Positions 46,882 through 54,024 are shown, counted from the first letter of the stretch. The stretch: DNA of 64,000 nucleotides from Parvularcula sp. IMCC14364 (GCF_030758415.1 NZ_CP132334.1:186001-250000); one strand, 5' to 3'. Program-made: numbers and translations. The notes: generated from the sequence alone by a model not told the origin.

Positions 46882-47715
46882 GGGTGTGGACTCAATTGAT
46901 CCAGCATTTTGCTGCGAAGAGATATATCATGTTGATGAAGTTCCTTCGAGATTTCTCGAACCGTGTAGCCAGCCGTCTCATGTCTTTCATTTTGCAGAAG
47001 AACCGCTCGACAATATTACGCATGGCGTAAAGGCTGGTGTCATGCGGGACCGGATTGCGCGCATTGGACTTGGCGGGAATAACCGCCAACGCACCTTCAT
47101 CGGCGATATCGCGCCTGATCTTCGCACTGCCATAGGCTTTGTCCAGGACCATCGCCAGAGGCGGCATCTCCCAGTCGAGGAAGACATTCATCACCTGGCT
47201 GTCATGAACATGGCCGCCAGTGACCTCAATGCGCAATGGCCTGCCATTTTCATCTACGGCCACGTGAACTTTGCTTGTGCGACCGCCCCGTGAGCGTCCA
47301 ATATCTTCCGCCAGTTCCCCCTTTTTGAGCCACTCGCTGCGCGGTGAGCTTTGACAATCGAGGCGTCTATGAAGATCAGACTGTCCTCACATTCTTCAGC
47401 GAGCGCATCGAATATGCCCTTCCAGACGCCGCGCTCGCCCCACCTGTTATACCGATTGTAAGCAGTCGTGTACGGTCCATATCGTTCCGGCAAGTCCCGC
47501 CATGGCGCGCCTGTGCGCAAAATGTAAAAGATGCCGTTCAGGATCGTACGATCATCTTTGCGCTTCGGGCCGCGGCTAACCTTTGGCAACAACGGTTCAA
47601 TCACCGCCCATTCTTCATCCGACAAATCAAACCGCGCCATTTAAGACTCCCTTTCGGAAATCCCTGAATCACGCTTTGCACAAACAAATCAATCAGTTAA
47701 ATTGGGTACAGACCC
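46882..47715 (-). mobile_element. IS5-family element (IS427-type), about 834 bp
   Basis: Imperfect terminal inverted repeats: the left end begins GGGTGTGGACTCAATT and the right end (reverse strand) begins GGGTCTGTACCCAATT. The dinucleotide TA borders both ends (46880-46881 and 47716-47717), as expected for this group. The element carries one transposase split over two frames. The two flanks belong to unrelated genes (EAL and YcaO). Confidence 0.85.
46892..47640 (-). CDS. IS427-type transposase, two overlapping frames (frameshift)
   Basis: Frame 1 (47640 to 47254) encodes the N-terminal 128 residues, with DLSDEEWAVIEPLLPK and the first catalytic Asp in LIFIDASIVKAH. Frame 2, ending at 46892, encodes the rest: VHVAVDENGRPL, the second Asp in VLDKAYGSAKIR and the Glu in NIVERFFCKMKD. 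The fusion needs a -1 shift. The sequence AAAAAGGGGG (minus strand, about 47316-47325) allows Lys and Arg tRNAs to slip there and restores a family-like KKGELAEDIGRSRGGRTSK junction. So this is probably programmed frameshifting, not damage. Confidence 0.8.
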
Positions 47716-48698
47716 TAACAAAAAGGATCGCTGACGACGCTTCTATTTTCTTGCAATTCTCTTTCCTTATAAAGATTAAGCGCCTCCGGGATGACTCCCC
47801 GCACCAACGAGTTACCCCCAATTTCACAAATCTGCACTGCTGACCACTTCGTGTTGTCGCCAAATAGCAGGGCGATTGTCTCAAAGATCGAAAATTTTGT
47901 GTCGGCGATTGTTTTTACGTCATTCGAAACCGTTTTACGTGCGAATTGATCGGCGCGATCAGCACTTAATAGTCGATCACGCAACGATCGTAATCGGTCA
48001 ACTGTTCCGGGACTTGCACAAACGCCCTGATTGCCGCGCAATATATCTCCGAGCATTAAAAAGCACTCTTCATAGGACTTTTCTTGCGCCTTCGAGAAAT
48101 TTCGCTCGAGCGATGCGCCACAAAGCAGACAGCCAGCTTGCACATTTTCGAAAACCGTCAACGCGTATGGCAACGCGTATTTATGTGCGTAAGTATAGGT
48201 ATTTATCGTCCATTCTTCCCAATTGATTGTTGGTCCGACCTGAGTGATCATGCCGTCGCGAAACCAAATTTGGCTACTTAAGTGTCTCTCAACGACCTCT
48301 GATAATGCTTTCTCAACTGCGATATCTCGATCGAAGTGCCAAGCCAATCCGGTTGAATCTTTGACAAACCTCCCATCGGGAGGAATTGGACCCATCAGAA
48401 TATCTTTGAAATGATATTCGGTGTTCACTAACGAACAATCGTCAATGGGTTTGAAATACGGCGATGTTGATAGTCGTTCTTCGTGGTAGTCAAAGTGCGC
48501 GAAATATCGCTCGTAGAGTTCGGCTTGCGCACGCGTAGTGGCATCAGCTTCATCCGGTGAAAGAGCGAACCCGCCGAGGTAAACGCGGTCCCCCATCCAG
48601 TTTTCAAATATTGTTCCTGTCTTCGCAACATAATATGTTACGTCGAGAAACCGTTCTGTGGTCACAACAGTCCGCAGTGGGACCAGTGTCGTTGTCAT
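47715..48698 (-). CDS. YcaO-domain enzyme of a RiPP-like locus
   Basis: 327 residues. YcaO enzymes use ATP to activate peptide backbone amides, forming azolines, thioamides or amidines. The ATP/Mg-binding motifs are visible: AELYERYFA (E60, E63, R64) and ALSEVVERHL (E134, E137, R138), each after a GxA segment. A third helix contains QEKSYEECFLMLGD, and the protein ends after SLVRGVIPEAL plus about 20 residues. The ATG overlaps the stop of the HExxH gene (ATGA). The TAG stop uses one IS base, so the native C-terminus may have been longer; YcaO proteins are usually nearer 380-450 residues. No E1-like or TfuA partner is present. Confidence 0.78.
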   Translation of the reverse strand: MTTTLVPLRTVVTTERFLDVTYYVAKTGTIFENWMGDRVYLGGFALSPDEADATTRAQAELYERYFAHFDYHEERLSTSPYFKPIDDCSLVNTEYHFKDILMGPIPPDGRFVKDSTGLAWHFDRDIAVEKALSEVVERHLSSQIWFRDGMITQVGPTINWEEWTINTYTYAHKYALPYALTVFENVQAGCLLCGASLERNFSKAQEKSYEECFLMLGDILRGNQGVCASPGTVDRLRSLRDRLLSADRADQFARKTVSNDVKTIADTKFSIFETIALLFGDNTKWSAVQICEIGGNSLVRGVIPEALNLYKERELQENRSVVSDPFC

Positions 48699-49699
48699 GA
48701 CAAACCTCGAGATACATCGCGCATACTTTCTGTCACTGACTTACCCAGAAGCGTATGCTTCGCGGATGCTTCAACTGTCGAAAGCGCTTGATTGAATTTC
48801 GCCAGGCTGACGTCGAAGCATTGCTGGAAACTTTTTTTGTCGTGCAATTCAACCCCTGAATCGAGGATTGCTTGAAGATTCTGACACACGTTTGAGAGCA
48901 CGAACGCCGCGTGATAGACGCCAAGCATAGGCCGTTTGTCCTCCCTTACTGGTGATGAATACTCCTCGGTCGGCGGATTTTCGATAAGAGGGTCAAACTG
49001 CATTAATGCGTGCAAATAGTAATGTGCCGCTTCGTGCGTGACGTGATCAAAATAATGGACGTGAGGATTGCGTTGGTCTTGCAGCTTCGTAATGAAGATG
49101 TCGCCGAACATATCAATCGATGATAATCCCCAGCATCCATGCCCCTCCGTAATGGTCACATAGGAAACGATATCGCGCACATGCTCATAAAATAGCGTAG
49201 AACCGAGGCGCATAAGCCCGAGCGACTCGACGAAAAATCGTTCGCTATGTAAAAATTCATTGCCGTCGCAGGGTTTCAATTCCATTGGCGACTCGCTCTG
49301 ATAACGGTAAGTGTCTTTTTGTTTCTGGTATACATAATCGTGCCACGGTTTCGATCCAAAATTGATGACCGAAAGTGACGGTGCAGGCATTGCGCACATG
49401 AAAACACGCGGAGCCCTTTCCAGCAGAATCGCAACGTTTACTTCGTCTCCATTCGTCATCGCATCTCGAAGTAGCGTATTGAAGTTGAATATCGAGGGAC
49501 AGAGCTTTCCAGCCTGATCAGAACTTAGTTTTCCAAGAGCAAAAAGCGCCTCTGTAACATCCGCATCAAGCGTCTTCGCCGCAGATCTGATCAACGCGTT
49601 TATGCTTTTAATAATTTTCGCGTTAAAGGCCGAAGTTACGATTGACGCGGCACCCTCGTGTGGCGCGCATGTAAAGTAATTTTTTCCAAGTAAAATCAT
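48695..49699 (-). CDS. HExxH-motif putative peptide-modification enzyme
   Basis: 334 residues from ATG 49699 (a TTG at 49708 is in frame; neither has a clear ribosome site). Key signatures are FTCAPHEGAASIV near the start, THEAAHYYLHAL with HEAAH at residues 222-226, and EYSSPVREDKRPMLGVYHAAFVL at about 247-269. These are the HExxH and SPxRxDxRPxxGxxH motifs of the HEXXH putative peptide-modification family found in RiPP clusters, often beside radical SAM FxsB-type enzymes. I recall recent reports that members are 2-oxoglutarate-dependent peptide beta-hydroxylases acting on Asp, His or Phe. The gene is coupled to YcaO by a 4-base overlap and lies just after a terminator that follows the precursor gene. 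Confidence 0.75.
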   Translation of the reverse strand: MILLGKNYFTCAPHEGAASIVTSAFNAKIIKSINALIRSAAKTLDADVTEALFALGKLSSDQAGKLCPSIFNFNTLLRDAMTNGDEVNVAILLERAPRVFMCAMPAPSLSVINFGSKPWHDYVYQKQKDTYRYQSESPMELKPCDGNEFLHSERFFVESLGLMRLGSTLFYEHVRDIVSYVTITEGHGCWGLSSIDMFGDIFITKLQDQRNPHVHYFDHVTHEAAHYYLHALMQFDPLIENPPTEEYSSPVREDKRPMLGVYHAAFVLSNVCQNLQAILDSGVELHDKKSFQQCFDVSLAKFNQALSTVEASAKHTLLGKSVTESMRDVSRGLS

Positions 49700-49718
49700 G
49701 AATACCAAGTGAATTCAT

Positions 49719-49759
49719 AAAAAAATGTTCTGGCGAAAAAGTTAATATTCGCCAGAACA
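49719..49759 (-). terminator. Intrinsic terminator/attenuator between precursor and maturase genes
   Basis: On the minus strand TGTTCTGGCGAA (49759-49748) pairs perfectly with TTCGCCAGAACA (49737-49726) over a 10-base loop, followed by seven T (49725-49719). It is 20 bases before the HExxH start. In the sequence before IS insertion it would follow the precursor stop by about 45 bases. Confidence 0.88.
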
Positions 49760-49807
49760 AATCGTCAACGAGGGCGGCAACTAAACTTGAATTTGCTTAA
49801 ACGCTTA

Positions 49808-50737
49808 GAGTCTGAATCAAAAGTCTTTCATATGAAACATGCTCTTGCCAGTCGTCTTGTTGCGATACGGATGTGAGCCATGAATAGCCATGCGATAGCT
49901 GAGGTCCAGCATCGTTCCCAATCCTTGGCGAGACGGCGTGATCGCCCTAACCATGCGAATGTGCGTTCTACGACCCATCGCCGGGGCAGGACTTTAAAGC
50001 CTTTCATTTTATCGGATCGCTTGATGATTTCCATCCGGAATGGACCGACTTTTTTAAGTTTGCGCTTTAGCTTATCTCCCGCATAGCCACCATCGGCAAA
50101 GATATGGCGAAGCCATGGAAATTTGTCTCGCGCTTCCATCAACACCGCTGGTGCGCCGTCGCGATCCTGTACATCCGCGGCATGCACAAGTGCTGTCACC
50201 AGAAAGCCTTCCGTATCCGTCAGAATATGCCGCTTGCGGCCTTTTATATTTTTGCCCGCGTCAAAGCCAGTAATACCGCCACTTTCTGTGGTTTTAACCG
50301 ACTGGCTATCGATCACACCTGCGCTGGGGTGTGGGCTTCTGCCGTGTGCTTCGCGGCATTCAAACAGCAGGCGGTGATTGATCTTTTCCAGCAATCTGTC
50401 ATCACGCCACCAATAAAAATATTTCTGAACCGTCGAAAAAGGCGGGAAATCCCTTGGTAACATGCGCCATTGGCAGCCAGTAGACGCGATATACAACAAG
50501 GCGTTCATGATCTCCCGCATCGGCCACTTGCGAGGACGCCCCATCCGATTTGGAAGAGGTATTTCAGGTTCAATCAAAGCCCATTCGTCGTCCGTCAGAT
50601 CACTTGCATAGCGCAGGAAACTGCGGTCATAATATGTGCGGGTGGTTTCATTCCAACTCATCTGATCCTCCGTGTCTTAAGCAAACAAAGAGAATCATAA
50701 GTCGTTGAAATCACCCAGATACTTTTGGATCAGGCTC
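49808..50737 (-). mobile_element. IS5-family element (IS1031-type), copy A, 930 bp
   Basis: Terminal repeats GAGTCTGAATCAAAAGT and (reverse strand) GAGCCTGATCCAAAAGT. A TTA target duplication borders it at 49805-49807 and 50738-50740, matching the TNA duplications of the IS1031 group. It lies between the precursor gene and the terminator; the right-hand TTA is the TAA stop codon of the precursor gene. Its sequence appears identical to copy B at 62893-63822, in opposite orientation. Confidence 0.92.
49828..50661 (-). CDS. IS1031-type transposase (copy A)
   Basis: 277 residues, intact. N-terminal DUF4096-like region (LTDDEWALIEPEIPLPNRMG, WRMLPRDFPPFSTVQKYFY) followed by the DDE catalytic domain with VIDSQSVKTTES, IFADGGYAGDKLK and WVVERTFAWLGRSRRLAKD. 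The protein is identical to copy B, so the element moved recently and is probably active. It is on the same strand as the RiPP genes; read-through from it could affect the HExxH gene, but the terminator stands between. Confidence 0.93.
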   Translation of the reverse strand: MSWNETTRTYYDRSFLRYASDLTDDEWALIEPEIPLPNRMGRPRKWPMREIMNALLYIASTGCQWRMLPRDFPPFSTVQKYFYWWRDDRLLEKINHRLLFECREAHGRSPHPSAGVIDSQSVKTTESGGITGFDAGKNIKGRKRHILTDTEGFLVTALVHAADVQDRDGAPAVLMEARDKFPWLRHIFADGGYAGDKLKRKLKKVGPFRMEIIKRSDKMKGFKVLPRRWVVERTFAWLGRSRRLAKDWERCWTSAIAWLFMAHIRIATRRLARACFI

Positions 50738-50929
50738 TTAGGCTTTAGCACTCTCGATATCGTACCCACCGTCCATCGTAGCCTGAGATGTTTTCACAAC
50801 ATCCTCTGACGGAACGGTGAAAGTTTTGGAAACTTTCGATTCGATGTCATATCCACCGTCCATCGTAGCCTGAGACGTCTTCACAACGTCTTCGGCCGGG
50901 ATACTAAATTTCGTATTGTCTGTCGTCAT
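50738..50929 (-). CDS. Putative RiPP precursor peptide with two tandem core units (63 aa)
   Basis: 63 residues with an excellent ribosome site (AAAGGAGG) 7 bases before ATG 50929. The sequence is two 24-residue units with a 29-residue period: residues 8-31 and 37-60. Each unit reads F-S/T-I/V-P-A/S followed by EDVVKTSQATMDGGYDIES, the last 19 residues being identical. The peptide lacks Cys, signal peptide and membrane helix, and is rich in Asp, Ser, Thr and Gly, residues that YcaO and HExxH enzymes could modify. The gene ends AKA-TAA at the IS1031 target site, so the product is unchanged by the insertion. A longer in-frame start at 51016 lacks a ribosome site. Confidence 0.72.
   Translation of the reverse strand: MTTDNTKFSIPAEDVVKTSQATMDGGYDIESKVSKTFTVPSEDVVKTSQATMDGGYDIESAKA
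50750..50821 (-). repeat. Precursor repeat unit 2 (codons 37-60)
   Basis: Encodes F-T-V-P-S plus the shared 19-residue segment. Against unit 1, 9 of the 19 shared codons differ and every difference is synonymous. Confidence 0.9.
50837..50908 (-). repeat. Precursor repeat unit 1 (codons 8-31)
   Basis: Encodes F-S-I-P-A plus the shared 19-residue segment. A 5-residue spacer (KVSKT) separates it from unit 2. Confidence 0.9.
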
Positions 50930-51228
50930 TGATTGGCCTCCTTTTTGATGAGACACCGCATTTTTTATATTGGAAACGTGTTTACATTGCGGCGTCCAAT
51001 AAATAACTCTTTCCATCGCGTTTTCAATAGAGATACCGCATTCTCATTCGCTACTATTGACCAACTCCACAATGCCCCGTTTTGGTGAGAAATTGCCAGC
51101 GAATTCAAACTGTTTGCGGGGGAGCCTGAGGTGGCGCAGGGGCGGTCAGAATGTGCGCTGCGTCACTGGTTGCAAGTGATTCGCTGTGGTAAAATCTTAT
51201 TGCCAATTCATTTAGAGGGAGAGAGAAA
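50930..51228. promoter_or_regulatory. Divergent intergenic region between precursor gene and beta-barrel gene
   Basis: No gene seen. It must hold the promoters of both divergent transcripts. A 12-base direct repeat AGAYACCGCATT occurs at 50951-50962 and 51031-51042, upstream of the precursor gene, and could be regulator sites. The precursor ribosome site (minus strand AAAGGAGG) lies at 50937-50944. Confidence 0.45.
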
Positions 51229-52542
51229 TTGCCCCATAAGGTAAGACTGAAGCGCAATGCGCGCGGCGTGCTGGCGATGGTGCTGGCAGCTGGTCTGGTG
51301 GCTGTGCCCACAGCCGTGCAGGCGCAGGAGATTACATTCGCGGATGTGGTCCGCGATCCATCGAACGCTGAACTCAATTACAATTACGCCGTCCAGCAAA
51401 TGACGGCGGGTGATCTGGTTTCAGCAGCGGCGGCGCTGGAGCGTATCCTGCTGACCGACCCGAACCGTCATGATGTGCGGCTACTTTACGCGGTGGTTCT
51501 TTTCCGTATGAATGACCTGCAGGCCGCAGACCGCGAGCTGGTGCAGCTTGAAGGGGCAAACCTCTCGGCCGACCTGGCCGCGGATTACGACTATTACCGT
51601 GCCCGCGTGCAGGAAGGTCGTCAGTCATCCCGGGTTTCCGGACAGTTCGTTGCCGGCATTGGCTATGATGACACTGTGCTGGGTACACTGAGTGATTTCT
51701 TCGGTTTTGTGAATGCCGAGAGTGACGGGTCAGCTATCCTCAGCGGCAATCTGCAATATGAGAAGGATCTGAGCGACGTGCGCGATCTGCGTTTCGTTGC
51801 CGGGGTGCAGGCCTTTACCAAACAATATTTCGATTTCGACTCCTTCAGCTATGCGGTGCTGGCCGGTAATGTGGGCCTTGAGGGCACGCTGGGCAGCTAT
51901 GATGTTGGCGGTGCGGTTACGGCGCGGACAACTTATGTGGATGGTGAACAGTATGTGACCGCCACCGGCGTGAGCGGCAAGATCAGCCGCGATCTTTCGG
52001 CCACGACGACCGTCGCGCTCGATCTGATCTATGACGATCTTGATTTCGACAATATCGAGGTCAACGGTTTCCAGACTTTCGGGGAGACAGGGCGCAGCGG
52101 TGAGGAGTTTGCCGGTGTGGTCAGTATTGAACATCGCTATACGCCAAGACTGGCTGTTGGCGCGCAGGTTGGTCTGCTTGAACGTACAGCCGACCAGCAG
52201 GCATTTGAGTATGACGGCTGGAGTGCTGGCTTCTCGCTCGATCGCGAATGGGGCAGAGGCACCTATACGGAAGTCGATTATGCCTATCAGCAACGCGATT
52301 ATTCCGGTCAGTTTGTTCAGCGTGAAGAAGACCTACATTACGTCCGGGCCAGCCTCGGGGCGCCTCTGAAGGCGCTGCTTGGTGGCGGAGAAGGGGCAAC
52401 CCTGCAGGATCTGGAGGCACTGACCGTTGAAGGTTCCGTCTTCTATGAGCGGCGTGACGCAGACGCCCCGTTTGGCGCGCAGTTCTTTGAATATGATAAT
52501 ACCGGCGCGCAACTGCGCTTTGTTTGGGGGTTCGGCCAATGA
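51229..52542 (+). CDS. TPR plus outer-membrane beta-barrel protein
   Basis: 437 residues. Signal peptide (AMVLAAGLVAVPTAVQAQ), then a TPR-like helical region (residues about 35-125: ELNYNYAVQQMTAGDLVSAAAALERILLTDP). A C-terminal barrel with alternating strands follows, ending in an aromatic-containing last strand (GAQLRFVWGFGQ). This organisation resembles surface lipoprotein assembly modifier (SLAM)-like proteins and related TPR porins. The start is TTG 51229 with GAGGGAGAGAG upstream. It overlaps the FecR-type gene by 4 bases, so the pair is an operon. Confidence 0.72.
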   Translation: MPHKVRLKRNARGVLAMVLAAGLVAVPTAVQAQEITFADVVRDPSNAELNYNYAVQQMTAGDLVSAAAALERILLTDPNRHDVRLLYAVVLFRMNDLQAADRELVQLEGANLSADLAADYDYYRARVQEGRQSSRVSGQFVAGIGYDDTVLGTLSDFFGFVNAESDGSAILSGNLQYEKDLSDVRDLRFVAGVQAFTKQYFDFDSFSYAVLAGNVGLEGTLGSYDVGGAVTARTTYVDGEQYVTATGVSGKISRDLSATTTVALDLIYDDLDFDNIEVNGFQTFGETGRSGEEFAGVVSIEHRYTPRLAVGAQVGLLERTADQQAFEYDGWSAGFSLDREWGRGTYTEVDYAYQQRDYSGQFVQREEDLHYVRASLGAPLKALLGGGEGATLQDLEALTVEGSVFYERRDADAPFGAQFFEYDNTGAQLRFVWGFGQ

Positions 52543-53474
52543 GGAAGATCATGATCACAGCCTTTGGAAAAACCGCCTTTGTTGGCCTGACAGCCAGTCT
52601 TGCTGCCAGCCTGATGATGTCAGCCTCTGCGCTTGCGCAAGGCGTTGATGTCGGTGTCAATGCCGCTGTTCGAAATCAGGTGACGCTGCAGAGCGATGGC
52701 ACTGCGGCGCGGCCTGCTGTCCCGGCGGAAACTGTCTTCCTCGGTGACTCTGTTGTCTCCGGCGCGGACTCGGCCTTGCAAATTCTGCTCAAGGACGAAA
52801 CCGTGTTCACCGTTGGTGCAAATGTTGACATGACCATTGATGAGTTTGTGTACGACCCATCAGCGCAAACCGGGTCTCTGGCCGCCACCGTGAAGAAGGG
52901 GGCTTTCCGCTTCATGTCCGGCAAGATTGCCCAGGCAAATCCGGACGACGTGACGCTGGTTACACCAACGGCCAATATCGGCGTGCGCGGAACCGTGCTT
53001 GACGTGGTTGTGGGTGAAGATGCACTGGCCGCGGCCCGCCAGAGCGGCATTGATACAACCGGTGCGGCTGCCGCTGGCGATGGTGCGACGCTTGTCGTGC
53101 TGCGTGGCCCGGGGCGAGAGCAGTCCGGGTTGAACAAGGATGGCGGTGCCTCTGTCACCACGGGTGGCAATACGGTGACCTTGTGGAAAAGCGGCACAGC
53201 GGTTTTCGTGCCGCGTTCAGGCGGGCAGGTCTTTGGGCCTTTCCGGTTTGATGACAGCCTGTTCTTCTCAGTGGCAGGAGATGTGGGGACACAGGTGACG
53301 GGAGACAGTCAGCGTCCACCACGTGATCTGCGCCCGGTCATCCGTGATGTGCCGGACCTGCGCGACCTGCGTCGTCCGGGCCCGCCAGGTGGACCTGGCC
53401 GTGGACCATGCCCGGGTGAATGCCCGAATAATCAGGAAGATGCCTTTGGCGGTGACACCGGATCCAATTTCTGA
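52539..53474 (+). CDS. FecR-domain secreted protein
   Basis: 311 residues. Signal peptide (FVGLTASLAASLMMSASALAQ) followed by a FecR-type beta domain (FLGDSVVSGADSALQILLKDETVFTVG near residues 66-95, then GAFRFMSGKIAQ and TPTANIGVRGTVLDVVVG). The C-terminus is a Pro/Arg/Asp/Gly-rich tail (RRPGPPGGPGRGPCPGECPN). Unlike sigma-regulator FecR it has no cytoplasmic part, so it may be a surface or periplasmic partner of the barrel protein just upstream. The gene ends about 30 bases before a strong terminator. Confidence 0.78.
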   Translation: MRKIMITAFGKTAFVGLTASLAASLMMSASALAQGVDVGVNAAVRNQVTLQSDGTAARPAVPAETVFLGDSVVSGADSALQILLKDETVFTVGANVDMTIDEFVYDPSAQTGSLAATVKKGAFRFMSGKIAQANPDDVTLVTPTANIGVRGTVLDVVVGEDALAAARQSGIDTTGAAAAGDGATLVVLRGPGREQSGLNKDGGASVTTGGNTVTLWKSGTAVFVPRSGGQVFGPFRFDDSLFFSVAGDVGTQVTGDSQRPPRDLRPVIRDVPDLRDLRRPGPPGGPGRGPCPGECPNNQEDAFGGDTGSNF

Positions 53475-53499
53475 TTCGTCGCGCTGATCCTTTGATGTG

Positions 53500-54024
53500 T
53501 TACTTCGCCGCCTGTGAGATGCAGGCGGCGAAGTTTTTTATGCGGGCCTGCTGATTTTCCGGAAAGGTCCGGCTTTCAACCGCAAGATTGAGGGCACCGC
53601 CCCAGTGCATGTGGAAATATCCGGCCGTGCCGGAAAAGGGCACCAGAAAGCCTTCCGGTAACGGATCACCATTGACTAGCGCGAACATTGTTTTACCGGC
53701 AAGACGTTTGCCGACGGATTTGCGGGTCTCCGTCAGGTCAGTTAGGCGGTCAAAGGTGACCTTCAACTGCGCGCTCATGCTGTACCAGTAGACCGGGGTT
53801 GCAAAGATAATGACCTGCGCGGCGTCTACAGCTTCTGCAACAACTGAGAAGTCATCCGCCTCGTGACGATGGTCATAATCATAGGGGGCGATGGACAGGC
53901 GCCCAAGGTCTATCAGGTGGCTGCCCGGCAGATGCATGGATGTCGCATCCACAAGGGCCCGTGTCTTCCCGGCTGGATTGCTGGTGCCGAGAAGAAACAG
54001 GATGTTGCTGTCGGCCTCAGACAT
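53500..54024 (-). CDS. Flavodoxin-fold NAD(P)H-dependent oxidoreductase
   Basis: 174 residues. FMN-binding start LFLLGTSNPAGKTRALVDA and the second FMN loop IFATPVYWYSMSAQLKVTFDRLTDL are typical of WrbA/NADPH-dependent FMN reductase-like proteins. ATG 54024 overlaps the end of the VOC gene (ATGTCTGA), so the two are translationally coupled. Its last codons form one arm of the convergent terminator. Likely a quinone or electrophile reductase; the substrate is unknown. Confidence 0.78.
   Translation of the reverse strand: MSEADSNILFLLGTSNPAGKTRALVDATSMHLPGSHLIDLGRLSIAPYDYDHRHEADDFSVVAEAVDAAQVIIFATPVYWYSMSAQLKVTFDRLTDLTETRKSVGKRLAGKTMFALVNGDPLPEGFLVPFSGTAGYFHMHWGGALNLAVESRTFPENQQARIKNFAACISQAAK
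53503..53539 (+). terminator. Strong terminator after the FecR-domain gene
   Basis: CTTCGCCGCCTG pairs perfectly with CAGGCGGCGAAG over a 7-base loop and is followed by six T. The hairpin lies inside the 3' coding end of the opposite-strand flavodoxin-fold gene. Confidence 0.92.

Noticed and set aside
46882-47715. The IS427-type transposase as a simple pseudogene
   Set aside because: The frame change sits on a slippery A5G5 tract and the fused protein is complete, which fits programmed frameshifting.
50750-50908. The paired repeats in the precursor as a CRISPR-like or non-coding tandem repeat
   Set aside because: Only two units, with silent codon differences and conserved protein sequence, which points to coding selection.
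50750-50908. The GG in MDGG of each precursor unit as a double-glycine leader cleavage site
   Set aside because: It occurs once in each of the two identical units and no C39-protease transporter is nearby; it may be relevant but cannot be supported from this window.
50738-51016. A longer 92-residue version of the precursor starting at 51016
   Set aside because: The extra 29 residues have no ribosome site and no relation to the repeat units, while ATG 50929 has an ideal AAAGGAGG.
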